DNA of 55,008 nt, taken from contig PHCZ01000010.1 in NCBI GenBank assembly GCA_002840895.1, forward strand, positions 1 through 55,008, read 5' to 3'. Below the pieces are notes generated by a model. That model ran no database searches. It saw nothing but the letters and a program-made list of their open reading frames with translations, and was not told the origin of the DNA. Origin of the DNA: Bacteroidetes bacterium HGW-Bacteroidetes-8. GTDB lineage: Bacteria > Bacteroidota > Bacteroidia > Bacteroidales > UBA932. The translations under genes were made by a program, and so were the position numbers. Of the stretch, positions 14,687 through 23,611 are shown in pieces. The stretch's first letter is position 1; every line of letters begins with the position of its first letter.

Positions 14687-17600
14687 TTAAAAGCTTGCTT
14701 GAATATTAAAATTTAATGTTCTTGCAAATGGATATGAAATTCCCCTTTCAATCTGAATTGAAGAGATTCTTGCAAGATCATTTGTTGTAAAGCCAAAGCT
14801 GAGCGATTTGAAATATTTTAATTTTGACAGACTCTCTTTTGAGAACATATAGGAGATGTTAATTGAAGACAAATCTAAATAGTTGTTTTTCTGAACAAAT
14901 CTCGAAGTTGGCTTTGTTGCACTTCTATCGTTAACATCTTTGAACAAAGTGACATCACCCGGTTTTCTCCATCTCTCTGTAAATACTCTTCTGTCACAGT
15001 TCTTTTTGTAATCTACACTCTCAACTCTTGTGACCAGTGTTTGATTATACAGCATCCCGCCAAAGCTGTATGCCGAATAAAAATTGAAGGATAGACCTTT
15101 CCAGGTTAAACTCAGCCCAAGTGAACCTCTAAGCTTAGGGTCAGATGTAGCATAAGGTATCTGATCATTTGAATCCCATATATAGGTTCTGTTTCCGTTT
15201 ATATCCAGAAACATCTCCTTACCATTTGCGGGGTCAATACCAAGCGATTTAACTACCCAGATTGTCGAGAGTGATTGCCCCTCTATATAACGAACTTTCG
15301 GTAACACTTTTGTAATATCTGTTCCCGCTCCCTGAGTCTCAGTATCGACATTCGAATTCCAGGCTAACAATGAATTAGAGATCTTAGACAAGCGATTAAT
15401 ATTATGATTACCATTAGCGCTCAGAGTTAACGTAAAGTCTTTATTCTTAAATAAAATTCCTCTTATCGAGAAATCGTAACCTTTGTTTTCTGACTCACCC
15501 AGATTCTCCATATATGAGGAGAAACCTAGTGATGGTGCCAATCTTATTGATGTTAAGAGATCTTTGGAGTTACTTTTATAAATATCGGCCGAGATTGATA
15601 ATCTATTTTTAAAGAAAGAGAGATCAATACCAATATTTGACTTCAATGTCTTCTGCCACTTCAAGTCAGGATTTCCTATCTCATCCATATAGGCTCCAAC
15701 AGAGTATGAATTATAAAAATTATTGCTGTTAAACTCATATTTTGACATAGCTTGATATGGATCAAAATTCTGACTTCCTGTCACACCATACGAGCCACGT
15801 ATTTTTAATGTGTTTATAAACTCTACCGATTTCATAAATTTTTCTCTATGGATATTGTATCCGATACCCAATGACCAGAATGGTGCAATTCTGCTATCTT
15901 TACCAAACTTAGATGAGATATCTCCTCTAAAGGAGAAGTCAGCAAAGTATATATTATTTAAAGAGTAATTTGCATTTATAAAAAGTCCGGCGTTTCTGCT
16001 TTTGCTGCTTATTCCGGATGGTCTTTCAGTTTCGTGATATGAAGCTGCGAATGATGGGAATGACAAAAAATCAGCAACATAGCCTTGAGTAGAGAAACCG
16101 TGCTGTTTTGCATCCATATCGTAAAAACTAAGGCCTGAGTTAATAGTAAAGAATTGGTTATTAATATTTTTAAAATAGGATAATACTATATTGCTTTGCC
16201 AGCTGGTAGAATATGAGTTATTCATTCTGTAGAGACCTCTTTTTGAAAAGTCGTTTTGAGATCGGAACAATGTATGCATTGCCGAATAAAAGACCTCACT
16301 TTCGCTATTTCTAATATTAAATGATGCACTCCCGACAGCTCTGAAATTAGGTGAAATATCCCATTTTATTTCAAAATTTTCGGTCATTAAATTATATTTG
16401 GTACTATTCTTCTCTTCTAGAGTTGTATTCCAGAGGGGATTCATAACCCCAGACTCAAGTTCAAAAATATATTTTCCATCTGCATCGGTAATCTTCAGAT
16501 AGGGGTTGAGCAGACCATATTGTTGGAAACTTCCAAACGGAGAGTTCTCCGATTTTGTCAAATCATAGTTCAGAGAATTAGAAAATGTCAAATTCTTATA
16601 CCTGTACTGCAACCTGCTGCCTATTGAAGTCCTGTTTCTTCCGGAACCTATCATAATACCTGATGAGGGGTTTGCAGAGAGAGTTAAAGAGTATGTTAAA
16701 AATTGATCTCCTCCGCTTACAGAAAAATTCTGATAGAGGTCGTTGCTTACTTTTAAAGGTTTATTTAGCCAGTAGGTGTCATAACCCATCAGGACATTCA
16801 TCAATCTTTGATTATATTTATCCGTAAACATCTCTACTTCTCCGGTTATCACCTCCAGTTCGAGTTTCTCCTTAGCATTTAAGATATTGTAAGAGGTTAA
16901 ATCGGGACCGGTAAAAACATATCTTGCATTATAACTAAATCTAAGCTTACCCTGAGTAGGTTTAATTAGTTCAATTACAACAATACCGTTTGCCCCTTTT
17001 GAACCGTAGATAGCGGTTGCAGAGGCATCCTTTAATATTGTAACGCTCTCTATCCTTAAAGGATCAAGGTCAAACACCTTCTCGACACCCATTTCGAAAC
17101 CATCTACTATGAAAAGTGGCATATTGGGGTCCCCTTCAAATTCATTTCTCAAAGTTGTAACACTGTTTGACCCCCTAATCTGGAATTCCGGCATAACATT
17201 GGGGTTTGACCCTGCTTGAGTGTTCTCAACGACTTTAAATGACGGATCAATACTTTGAAGTACTGTAAATAGATTTGTAGTGCTTATATTCTGAATATCT
17301 GCTTTTGATATTGTTGTAGCTGATCCTGTATATGTAGCTTTATTTGCATTGTAATAACCGGTAACAACCACATCCTCAAGAATCGCAGCATCTTCCTCCA
17401 TAACTATATTCCAGTTTGTAATGGAAGAGACATTCAGCACTTTAGTTTTCAAGCCAATAAAACGGAACTCCAAAACGGATGTCGATTTATCATCGACAGA
17501 AATTTCAAATGCCCCTTTATCATCAGATACAACTCCTTTCTGAGTTCCTCTGAGCATAATTGCAACTCCGGGTAGAGCTTGTCTGTTGTTATCCAGTACA

Positions 17601-17980
17601 ATCCCCTTTACAATCTCCTTTTTTTGGGGAGTTTTCTTTACCTGAGTACTCTTAAAAATACTAATTGTATTTCCTTCAATAGAATACTTCATTTCTGTAC
17701 CCTTAAGGCAAAGATTGATAACCTCCTCTACCTGTTCGTTTGAAACATTAACATTAACATTTTTTACCTCTTTAATTTCATTTACATCGTAAATAAAAAA
17801 ACAACCTGTCTGTTTTTTTATGATTCCGATAACAGATTCAAGAGTTGCCCCTTTAACATCCAGAGTGATACTCTTTTTGATTTGTTTAGACCCGAACGAA
17901 GTCCCGGGCAGCAGCAATAATCCAAGTAAAAGAAAGAGGGGCAAATATCTCTTCCTATTTAAGTTAATTAATTGTAACAT
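14687..17980 (-). CDS. SusC/RagA TonB-dependent transporter with signalling domain (locus B)
   Basis: The outer-membrane active transporter has 1097 residues. Its parts in order are: signal peptide (1-30), STN secretin-type signalling domain (about 37-110, TLESVIGIIKKQTGCFFIY), carboxypeptidase-regulatory-like domain (about 124-210), plug with VVVTGYY and the IYGSKGANGIVVI motif, and a 22-strand barrel ending in aromatic F. The STN domain is what contacts FecR in ECF-controlled loci. I chose ATG at 17980; the in-frame ATG at 17998 is not conserved in the otherwise matching upstream bases of the locus A copy. DNA identity with locus A appears highest in the STN and plug segments and lower in the barrel. 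Confidence 0.94.
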   Translation of the reverse strand: MLQLINLNRKRYLPLFLLLGLLLLPGTSFGSKQIKKSITLDVKGATLESVIGIIKKQTGCFFIYDVNEIKEVKNVNVNVSNEQVEEVINLCLKGTEMKYSIEGNTISIFKSTQVKKTPQKKEIVKGIVLDNNRQALPGVAIMLRGTQKGVVSDDKGAFEISVDDKSTSVLEFRFIGLKTKVLNVSSITNWNIVMEEDAAILEDVVVTGYYNANKATYTGSATTISKADIQNISTTNLFTVLQSIDPSFKVVENTQAGSNPNVMPEFQIRGSNSVTTLRNEFEGDPNMPLFIVDGFEMGVEKVFDLDPLRIESVTILKDASATAIYGSKGANGIVVIELIKPTQGKLRFSYNARYVFTGPDLTSYNILNAKEKLELEVITGEVEMFTDKYNQRLMNVLMGYDTYWLNKPLKVSNDLYQNFSVSGGDQFLTYSLTLSANPSSGIMIGSGRNRTSIGSRLQYRYKNLTFSNSLNYDLTKSENSPFGSFQQYGLLNPYLKITDADGKYIFELESGVMNPLWNTTLEEKNSTKYNLMTENFEIKWDISPNFRAVGSASFNIRNSESEVFYSAMHTLFRSQNDFSKRGLYRMNNSYSTSWQSNIVLSYFKNINNQFFTINSGLSFYDMDAKQHGFSTQGYVADFLSFPSFAASYHETERPSGISSKSRNAGLFINANYSLNNIYFADFSFRGDISSKFGKDSRIAPFWSLGIGYNIHREKFMKSVEFINTLKIRGSYGVTGSQNFDPYQAMSKYEFNSNNFYNSYSVGAYMDEIGNPDLKWQKTLKSNIGIDLSFFKNRLSISADIYKSNSKDLLTSIRLAPSLGFSSYMENLGESENKGYDFSIRGILFKNKDFTLTLSANGNHNINRLSKISNSLLAWNSNVDTETQGAGTDITKVLPKVRYIEGQSLSTIWVVKSLGIDPANGKEMFLDINGNRTYIWDSNDQIPYATSDPKLRGSLGLSLTWKGLSFNFYSAYSFGGMLYNQTLVTRVESVDYKKNCDRRVFTERWRKPGDVTLFKDVNDRSATKPTSRFVQKNNYLDLSSINISYMFSKESLSKLKYFKSLSFGFTTNDLARISSIQIERGISYPFARTLNFNIQASF

Positions 17981-18023
17981 AAAAAATTGTTTTGTCATTA
18001 TTATAGTTTTAGTTTAGAATTTT

Positions 18024-19157
18024 CTACTCCTCACTTGTAAGAATACTTACTTTCCCATTTTCAATTTTGTAAGTAAATTTCACTGTCCTCTCCAATTTCT
18101 GCATCACTGTGTCTATAGTTTGAAATTTCTTAACGACTGCATATATTATTTTATTTTGGAGATTATAATCATCAATGGCAAAATCTATACTATACCACAT
18201 TGACAATTCTCTTAGAATTTCTTTAAAAGAGACATTGTCAAATACAAAAAATCCATCTTTCCAAAGAGTATACATTTGACTATCTACCTCTTTTATGACA
18301 ACTGTTTTGTTATAATTGGAATATGTTAGTTGTTCGCCGGACGAAATATTATTAATCAATTTGTTACACTCAACCATAAGCGAACCTGATTCAAGTGTGA
18401 CTGATGCATCTTCTCCTACCCTGTCGTTTACATTAAATTTTGTACCAAGAACTGTAATCTTTGAGAGTCTTGTTTTTACTGTGAAGGATCTGTTCATCTC
18501 CTTTGATACGTCAAAGAAGCACTCTCCATCTATGTTTACTTCTCTATTATATTTTCTCTCTTCTGTTGCAAAATTTATGGAGCTATTGTAGTTTAGCCAC
18601 ACAGCACTACCATCGGGAAGAATTATTTTAAATATCTTATTTGATGGAGTATAGACAGATATAGGATAAATTGATTGCCCTATTGAAGATGATACTATTA
18701 AGCTATCTTTAGTTATTATGAAATTTTGATCAATGTTATTAATATTTCTATTGGCCAGCTCTGAGGTTCCGTCAGAAAATTCTATAACAACATCTTTACC
18801 CGAAATAGCTCTCTGTTTACTGTTAATTGAAGTGACACTCAAGTTATCGCTGTTTTGAATAAAAAAAGCTATTGTGACAATTAGGACAATAGCAGCAGCA
18901 TACCCTAATCCATTTTTTATGAGCCCAAAAACTCTCCTTTTTTTGCTCCTGAAAATTATTATATCACGGTTAGGTTTCCTGTTATTTATGTATTTAATAG
19001 ATGCTAATTCATCCATCTCATTCAAGGCTTTATCCAGACTTTCTCTTAAAGAGGGATTCTTTTTGCTCCACTCTTCAAGAATTGATTGTTTTATTGGATC
19101 AAGTCTGTTCTCTCTTGAATCTATTATTAGTTCAATTATATAAGTTTCATCAAGCAT
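18024..19157 (-). CDS. FecR-type anti-sigma factor (locus B)
   Basis: The protein has 377 residues: a cytosolic N-terminus (1-82) that should bind the sigma factor, a membrane segment (about 83-101), the FecR domain (about 165-265, with IILPDGSAVWLN and LGTKFNV) and a C-terminal DUF4974 domain (about 300-375). In known systems ligand binding at SusC is passed through the STN domain to the periplasmic part of FecR, which frees the sigma factor. It lies 22 nt after the sigma gene and 43 nt before susC. The locus A copy is the same length. Confidence 0.93.
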   Translation of the reverse strand: MLDETYIIELIIDSRENRLDPIKQSILEEWSKKNPSLRESLDKALNEMDELASIKYINNRKPNRDIIIFRSKKRRVFGLIKNGLGYAAAIVLIVTIAFFIQNSDNLSVTSINSKQRAISGKDVVIEFSDGTSELANRNINNIDQNFIITKDSLIVSSSIGQSIYPISVYTPSNKIFKIILPDGSAVWLNYNSSINFATEERKYNREVNIDGECFFDVSKEMNRSFTVKTRLSKITVLGTKFNVNDRVGEDASVTLESGSLMVECNKLINNISSGEQLTYSNYNKTVVIKEVDSQMYTLWKDGFFVFDNVSFKEILRELSMWYSIDFAIDDYNLQNKIIYAVVKKFQTIDTVMQKLERTVKFTYKIENGKVSILTSEE

Positions 19158-19179
19158 TAGCTCTAAATTTTAATATTCT

Positions 19180-19716
19180 TTAAAAAGATTTGTTCCAGGT
19201 TATAACCAGAAATAATATGATAGATGAAAAACTGTTCATCCGCTTTTTAATGGTAGAGAACGCAATGTTCATTTGAGATTTAACAGTGTGAAAAGAGAGG
19301 TTCATCTCTTTTGCAGCATCGGCATACTTCATTTTTTCAAAATAGATTTTCATTAAAACTTCTCTGCACTTTGGAGGTAATTCAGAGATTATAACTCTTA
19401 ATCTCCTCTCTCTCTCTTCTATTTCGGCCAGATCGCTCATAGATTCAACCAGGAGATCATCTATCGAATTATCGTTGATAATATTTTTATTTTTTTTTGA
19501 CGAGATATAATTTATTGCAGAATTTTTAAGGCATACATAAACAAAACCTGTATTAATCATATTAACAGCAGGTTTTGTTAAGAGTTTCACAAAGAGATCC
19601 TGAACAATATCTTCAGCTATTGATGTAGTCTTTACTATTTTTTTTGCATAAATAACCATCTGACAATAGTGATTGTCATAAATGGACATTAAAGCATTTT
19701 CATAATTTTGACTCAT
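19180..19716 (-). CDS. ECF sigma-70 factor (locus B)
   Basis: The protein has 178 residues. Region 2 is recognised by IAEDIVQDLFVKLL and region 4 by ELPPKCREVLMKIYFEKMKY followed by an HTH (LSFHTVKSQMNIAFSTIKKRM). It has the short hydrophobic tail common in Bacteroidota ECF factors (SSIILFLVITW). ATG at 19716 matches the start of the locus A copy; upstream in-frame codons overlap the leader hairpin. It should transcribe its own SusCD operon once released by FecR. The lack of a strong housekeeping promoter upstream suits a self-activating factor. Confidence 0.92.
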   Translation of the reverse strand: MSQNYENALMSIYDNHYCQMVIYAKKIVKTTSIAEDIVQDLFVKLLTKPAVNMINTGFVYVCLKNSAINYISSKKNKNIINDNSIDDLLVESMSDLAEIEERERRLRVIISELPPKCREVLMKIYFEKMKYADAAKEMNLSFHTVKSQMNIAFSTIKKRMNSFSSIILFLVITWNKSF

Positions 19717-19732
19717 ATAAAAAATATTAAAA

Positions 19733-19808
19733 GCCGGTAGAAGCAAAAAACTTAACTTAACTAACTAACCTAATTTGAATTTCACGATGAAAAAACTACT
19801 CTACCGGC
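19733..19808 (-). promoter_or_regulatory. Leader hairpin before the locus B sigma gene
   Basis: On the minus strand GCCGGTAGA (19800-19808) pairs perfectly with TCTACCGGC (19733-19741) across a 58-nt loop that contains TTAGTTAGTTAAGTTAAG. The 3' arm is followed at once by TTTT and another T-run, ending 16 nt before the start codon. The same arrangement with different stem bases occurs at 28648-28736. Confidence 0.6.
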
Positions 19809-19888
19809 ATTCTATAGACATAACAATATTTATTACTTCTTTACCTAAGTAATTTTATATTTTTAAAAAAAATGAATCAACCAAAAGA

Positions 19889-19927
19889 AAAAGAGGTGCC
19901 GGAAATTTCTTTCTGACACCCTCTTTA
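19889..19927 (-). terminator. Terminator of locus A
   Basis: On the minus strand AAAGAGG (bulged G) TGTC pairs with GGCA CCTCTTT, giving about 11 base pairs, followed by TTTTTCTTTT. It lies 16 nt after the stop of the locus A PKD-like gene and separates the two duplicated loci. Confidence 0.75.
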
Positions 19928-19943
19928 AAATGAAATTGAGATG

Positions 19944-21443
19944 TTATTTCTTCCAGGCAAAAGAGACAATCTCTGCTGCAATATTTTTATACGATTCTAT
20001 TAGTGTAAGAGTGTTGTCGGCATTCATTTTTAAAATATAGACACTGCCAACATTTCCGTTTACGGCAGTACCTTTTGTCCCTACATACAATCTGATATGA
20101 TCAAAGTAATACTGGTTCTTGTCATTCTTTGGAGAAAAATATTCCGACTTCATACAAGTGATCTCTTCATTTTCAGGTAAAGAGTATCTTAATTGAGAAG
20201 TCTGTACTTCTACGTCAAAGTTGTGAATTTTATTGTTTTCTGAGTAAAAGAAACAAGGTGTAACATAACTTACTCCAAACTTAGTTTTTGAGTTAATAGG
20301 AATATTTAGTTTGAATTTTTTTGCAGGGGTAAAATTTCCGTAATAGTGGATTGCTTCAAGAAAATGTTTTTGTCCTAAACTATCAAAAATCATATACATT
20401 TTTGCATTCCCACTAAGACTTGGTCCAAAATCACCAAAAATCAATTGCATATTTGCACCAAGATTATCGGGATCGAACGGCTTCCTGATTGTTGTAGTCT
20501 TTATCTTTATGGGGTACATTTTTGTGCTATATGTCCCCTGGGTTTCAATAAAACGGCTGTTTTTTTCATCAAAGACCATACAAGTTGGTCCGTAATTAGA
20601 TCCAAATATATGAGGTGATGCTTTGTATCCTTTATCATCGGGTGAGACCATTGGAGCATCCATTTTTAAATTTGCGCCATAGGCGTATCTCATATGTATT
20701 TTATTATCATTACATATATATTCTGTATATAAATTCCCATTATAAGTACTTCCGTAGTTAGGCAAAGATTTATAATAGTCTTGAGAACGTGTGTATGATT
20801 GGGGATTCATTATTTTAGGTGGTATATAGAAAAAGTTTGATAGATTAAACTTTTTAGTCAACGATGCCGGGTCAAGCATTACTCCTCCAATTCCATCGTT
20901 ACACATCACACTTATATAATCAGGTGAATTATAAGCTTTTGTGTGATAATTTACAGCAACACCATTCTTTCCTAAATAGTCGGGATATTGAATTATAGAA
21001 CCATTTCCGTGAATATATGTAAGCTTTGCATTACCATCTTTGTTGCTAAGAACTAATAACCCTTCACCTAAAGCACTTTGTACATTCATTTGAAATTTAG
21101 CAATCGAAAAGATACCTGTATTATTGTCAATTACATAATAATTACAGCTATAAGTTCCAGGCGCATAAACAATCTCTTTATTCAGATTTCTCTCTTTACT
21201 CAAAGTATCTATCACTGCATCTACTGTGCAGAGCCATAAATAACTAAGATTTGACTCATTATTATCTGAAGTTTGAGAAATCTGAGGAACAATATTGAGA
21301 GGGGAGTATTGCAGAGCGTTATAAATTGTATTTACGCTGTCAATCTTAATTTCATTAACTTCTTTATAATCATAGTTTCCTAACTCTTTCATACAAGATG
21401 AAAGTAAAATTGGTACTATTATATATATTAAAAACTTTTTCAT
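19944..21443 (-). CDS. PKD-like family lipoprotein (locus A)
   Basis: The protein has 499 residues with the lipobox ILLSSCMKELGNY. It shares the N-terminal PKD-like segment (ISQTSDNNESNLSYLW) and the C-terminal strand pattern (YFDHIRLYVGTKGTAVNG, VSFAWKK) with the locus B protein, so the two are paralogues. ATG at 21443 was preferred over the in-frame TTG/ATG codons upstream because it gives a normal signal peptide and leaves an 11-nt gap to DUF4843, close to the 10-nt gap in locus B. Function: surface accessory to SusCD, ligand unknown. Confidence 0.82.
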   Translation of the reverse strand: MKKFLIYIIVPILLSSCMKELGNYDYKEVNEIKIDSVNTIYNALQYSPLNIVPQISQTSDNNESNLSYLWLCTVDAVIDTLSKERNLNKEIVYAPGTYSCNYYVIDNNTGIFSIAKFQMNVQSALGEGLLVLSNKDGNAKLTYIHGNGSIIQYPDYLGKNGVAVNYHTKAYNSPDYISVMCNDGIGGVMLDPASLTKKFNLSNFFYIPPKIMNPQSYTRSQDYYKSLPNYGSTYNGNLYTEYICNDNKIHMRYAYGANLKMDAPMVSPDDKGYKASPHIFGSNYGPTCMVFDEKNSRFIETQGTYSTKMYPIKIKTTTIRKPFDPDNLGANMQLIFGDFGPSLSGNAKMYMIFDSLGQKHFLEAIHYYGNFTPAKKFKLNIPINSKTKFGVSYVTPCFFYSENNKIHNFDVEVQTSQLRYSLPENEEITCMKSEYFSPKNDKNQYYFDHIRLYVGTKGTAVNGNVGSVYILKMNADNTLTLIESYKNIAAEIVSFAWKK

Positions 21444-21454
21444 CATAAATTTAA

Positions 21455-22147
21455 TTACCAAGGTTGAATAATATTTCCTTTTTCATCATATACCGGATAG
21501 TTGTCAAACAGATATCCCGACAGTGCTCTTGGGAGAACTATTTGCCAATATTGATAATTTGCACTCCACTCTGCCTGAGTAGGAAAGGTTGTTCGGTTTG
21601 TCAGTTGTAAAATTATAATATACTTAACTTTGCTCCAGTCTTTTAAATAGTAGTTATATTTATCCCAAATAACAGGTTTAACAATCTCATTAGAAAATTT
21701 TACAGATGCCTTTTGTCTGAATTTCTCTCCAATGCTAAAATTTTCATTTTCTTCAAGTTTTATAGTAAGCTTTAAAGTAACACTATCAAGAACAGGTGTC
21801 TTTTTTAGCGTTATTGGAACTACTGCATTATATGAATTTTTTGGGAATACGTATTCAGAAGAGATTGGGATAAAATCAATACCGCTGGTTGTTGTAGACT
21901 CTTCTTCTAAAACAGAAATCTTGAATTTCCTGTCGGTATCTGAGGCAAGGCCGGAGCACTTAACGGGTATATCAACAACAATAAAAGAATCCAAAGTTGT
22001 TGAAAATGATTTAGGTATTGAGTTAATATAAGTTATCTCATCTAAATCAAAGTATATAGAGGGTTTGGCTTCTATATAACCAACGGGATCGGATTTAGTA
22101 CACGATCCAATTATCAGAATAATAAATATATAAAAAATGTTTTTCAT
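21455..22147 (-). CDS. DUF4843 lipoprotein (locus A)
   Basis: The protein has 230 residues with the lipobox IIGSCTKSDPVGY. It shares with its locus B paralogue the segments DRKFKISVLEEEST, FSNEIVKPVIWDKY and the terminal NYPVYDEKGNIIQPW. It follows the SusD gene by 15 nt. Nothing catalytic is visible; a beta-sandwich surface domain accompanying SusD is the likeliest role. Confidence 0.8.
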   Translation of the reverse strand: MKNIFYIFIILIIGSCTKSDPVGYIEAKPSIYFDLDEITYINSIPKSFSTTLDSFIVVDIPVKCSGLASDTDRKFKISVLEEESTTTSGIDFIPISSEYVFPKNSYNAVVPITLKKTPVLDSVTLKLTIKLEENENFSIGEKFRQKASVKFSNEIVKPVIWDKYNYYLKDWSKVKYIIILQLTNRTTFPTQAEWSANYQYWQIVLPRALSGYLFDNYPVYDEKGNIIQPW

Positions 22148-22162
22148 ACTATCTAACTGTTA

Positions 22163-23593
22163 TTAATTATTTCCATAAGTTAATTCGGAATCCGGAATTG
22201 GGAAAATATATTTAGAAGGACCCATATCTGTTATAATCCTGCCGTTTATACCTGTATAACTTGTAAAACCTTTTCTTTTATAATAGTAGAAAAGCTGTCC
22301 TTCGGCAATAAACTCTTTACAATACTCCTTGGTTATCTCATTTTCAAAAATCGAATTCTCCGGAGATAGTGGGAATTGTTCAAGTCCTCTTGAAGCCCTG
22401 AGTTTGTTCAGATAATAGTATGGATCGTCTCCGTTTGCCTCAGCAGTCTCTGCGAGTATCAAGTCAATTTCGGATCTTTTAATAAACGGATAGCCGAATG
22501 TACTATTGTAATATTTAATAGGATAAATTTCAACATTATTGTCTTTATTCCCGAAGTTTTTAATGTTTCGAACGTCAATTGTCTGATATAATTGCGATTC
22601 GTATAGTTTAACTCTTGCATCATTATTAATGATAAGTTTGTTGTTCTCGGCAGCATCCGAGAAGACTGCATCGGTATATAACTTGTTAGTTGCAGAGCCT
22701 AACCACAAACTGCCCAGGATGTCATTCAAATAGTGATATGTATTTATTGTTGAATAAACTCGAAAGTTACTCTGTTCAACTATTTTGGCATATTTATATG
22801 CGTTTGTCATATCTCCTTTGTATAAATATGCTCTGGAGAGTAGTCCGGTTACTACGTAATAGTTCAATTTAAAATTTCTATCCCGACGAAATCCATTGTC
22901 AGATGATATATAATAAAGGACAGAGGATCCGGAGTAATCGGTAGGTGAAGGGGAAAACAGTGGATCATTTAATTTTAGCAGTTCGTGAGCCTCCTTTAGG
23001 TCGGTGATAACTTTGTCAAGAAACTCACCCATTTTCAATTTTGGAAAAGGAGTAATACTTACTTTATCTACATACGGAATGCTCATTTGATTCATTCCCA
23101 TACTAGGCATAGGCCCGAATAATCTCAATAGATCAAAATGGTAAAACGCTCTGAAAGCCAACAGTTCTGCTTTAAGGACATCGAAATTGCTTGAATATTC
23201 GTTTGAAAATAGCGACTCTTTACCCTCTAAATTTTTTAAAATATTGTTAGTGTTTGCAATGAGGTAATACGACTTATTCCATATTTTGTCAATTATAGAT
23301 ATGATGCTTGCGTTTTCGTAATCTAAATTTTGAAAATCTGAATAGGACGAAGCCGGAGAAATATTGTACATATTGGCAATGATATCAATAAATGAGTACG
23401 TTAATGTTCTTCCGTAAAGATCTGTATCATTCGATTTTATATAGATACCCATAAGAGCGTGGTAAAAGCCTATCTCTTTTGAGAAAATCTCCTCCTCTTT
23501 AAGTTCTGTAGGCGGGTTGATATCAAACATTTTACTACAGGATGAAAAAAGTAGTATAATGAGTATTAATATTGATAAAATTCTATTTTTCAT
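22163..23593 (-). CDS. SusD/RagB substrate-binding lipoprotein (locus A)
   Basis: The protein has 476 residues with the lipobox LLFSSCSKMFDINPP. The TPR core (LLAFRAFYHFDLLRLFGPMPS) and the end motif EFIAEGQLFYYYKRKG are shared with the locus B copy. The segment around 200-320 is more divergent, including the PSPTDYSGSS insertion. It lies 18 nt after its SusC gene and caps the transporter at the cell surface. Confidence 0.93.
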   Translation of the reverse strand: MKNRILSILILIILLFSSCSKMFDINPPTELKEEEIFSKEIGFYHALMGIYIKSNDTDLYGRTLTYSFIDIIANMYNISPASSYSDFQNLDYENASIISIIDKIWNKSYYLIANTNNILKNLEGKESLFSNEYSSNFDVLKAELLAFRAFYHFDLLRLFGPMPSMGMNQMSIPYVDKVSITPFPKLKMGEFLDKVITDLKEAHELLKLNDPLFSPSPTDYSGSSVLYYISSDNGFRRDRNFKLNYYVVTGLLSRAYLYKGDMTNAYKYAKIVEQSNFRVYSTINTYHYLNDILGSLWLGSATNKLYTDAVFSDAAENNKLIINNDARVKLYESQLYQTIDVRNIKNFGNKDNNVEIYPIKYYNSTFGYPFIKRSEIDLILAETAEANGDDPYYYLNKLRASRGLEQFPLSPENSIFENEITKEYCKEFIAEGQLFYYYKRKGFTSYTGINGRIITDMGPSKYIFPIPDSELTYGNN

Positions 23594-23611
23594 ATATAAT
23601 AATTATTCAGG

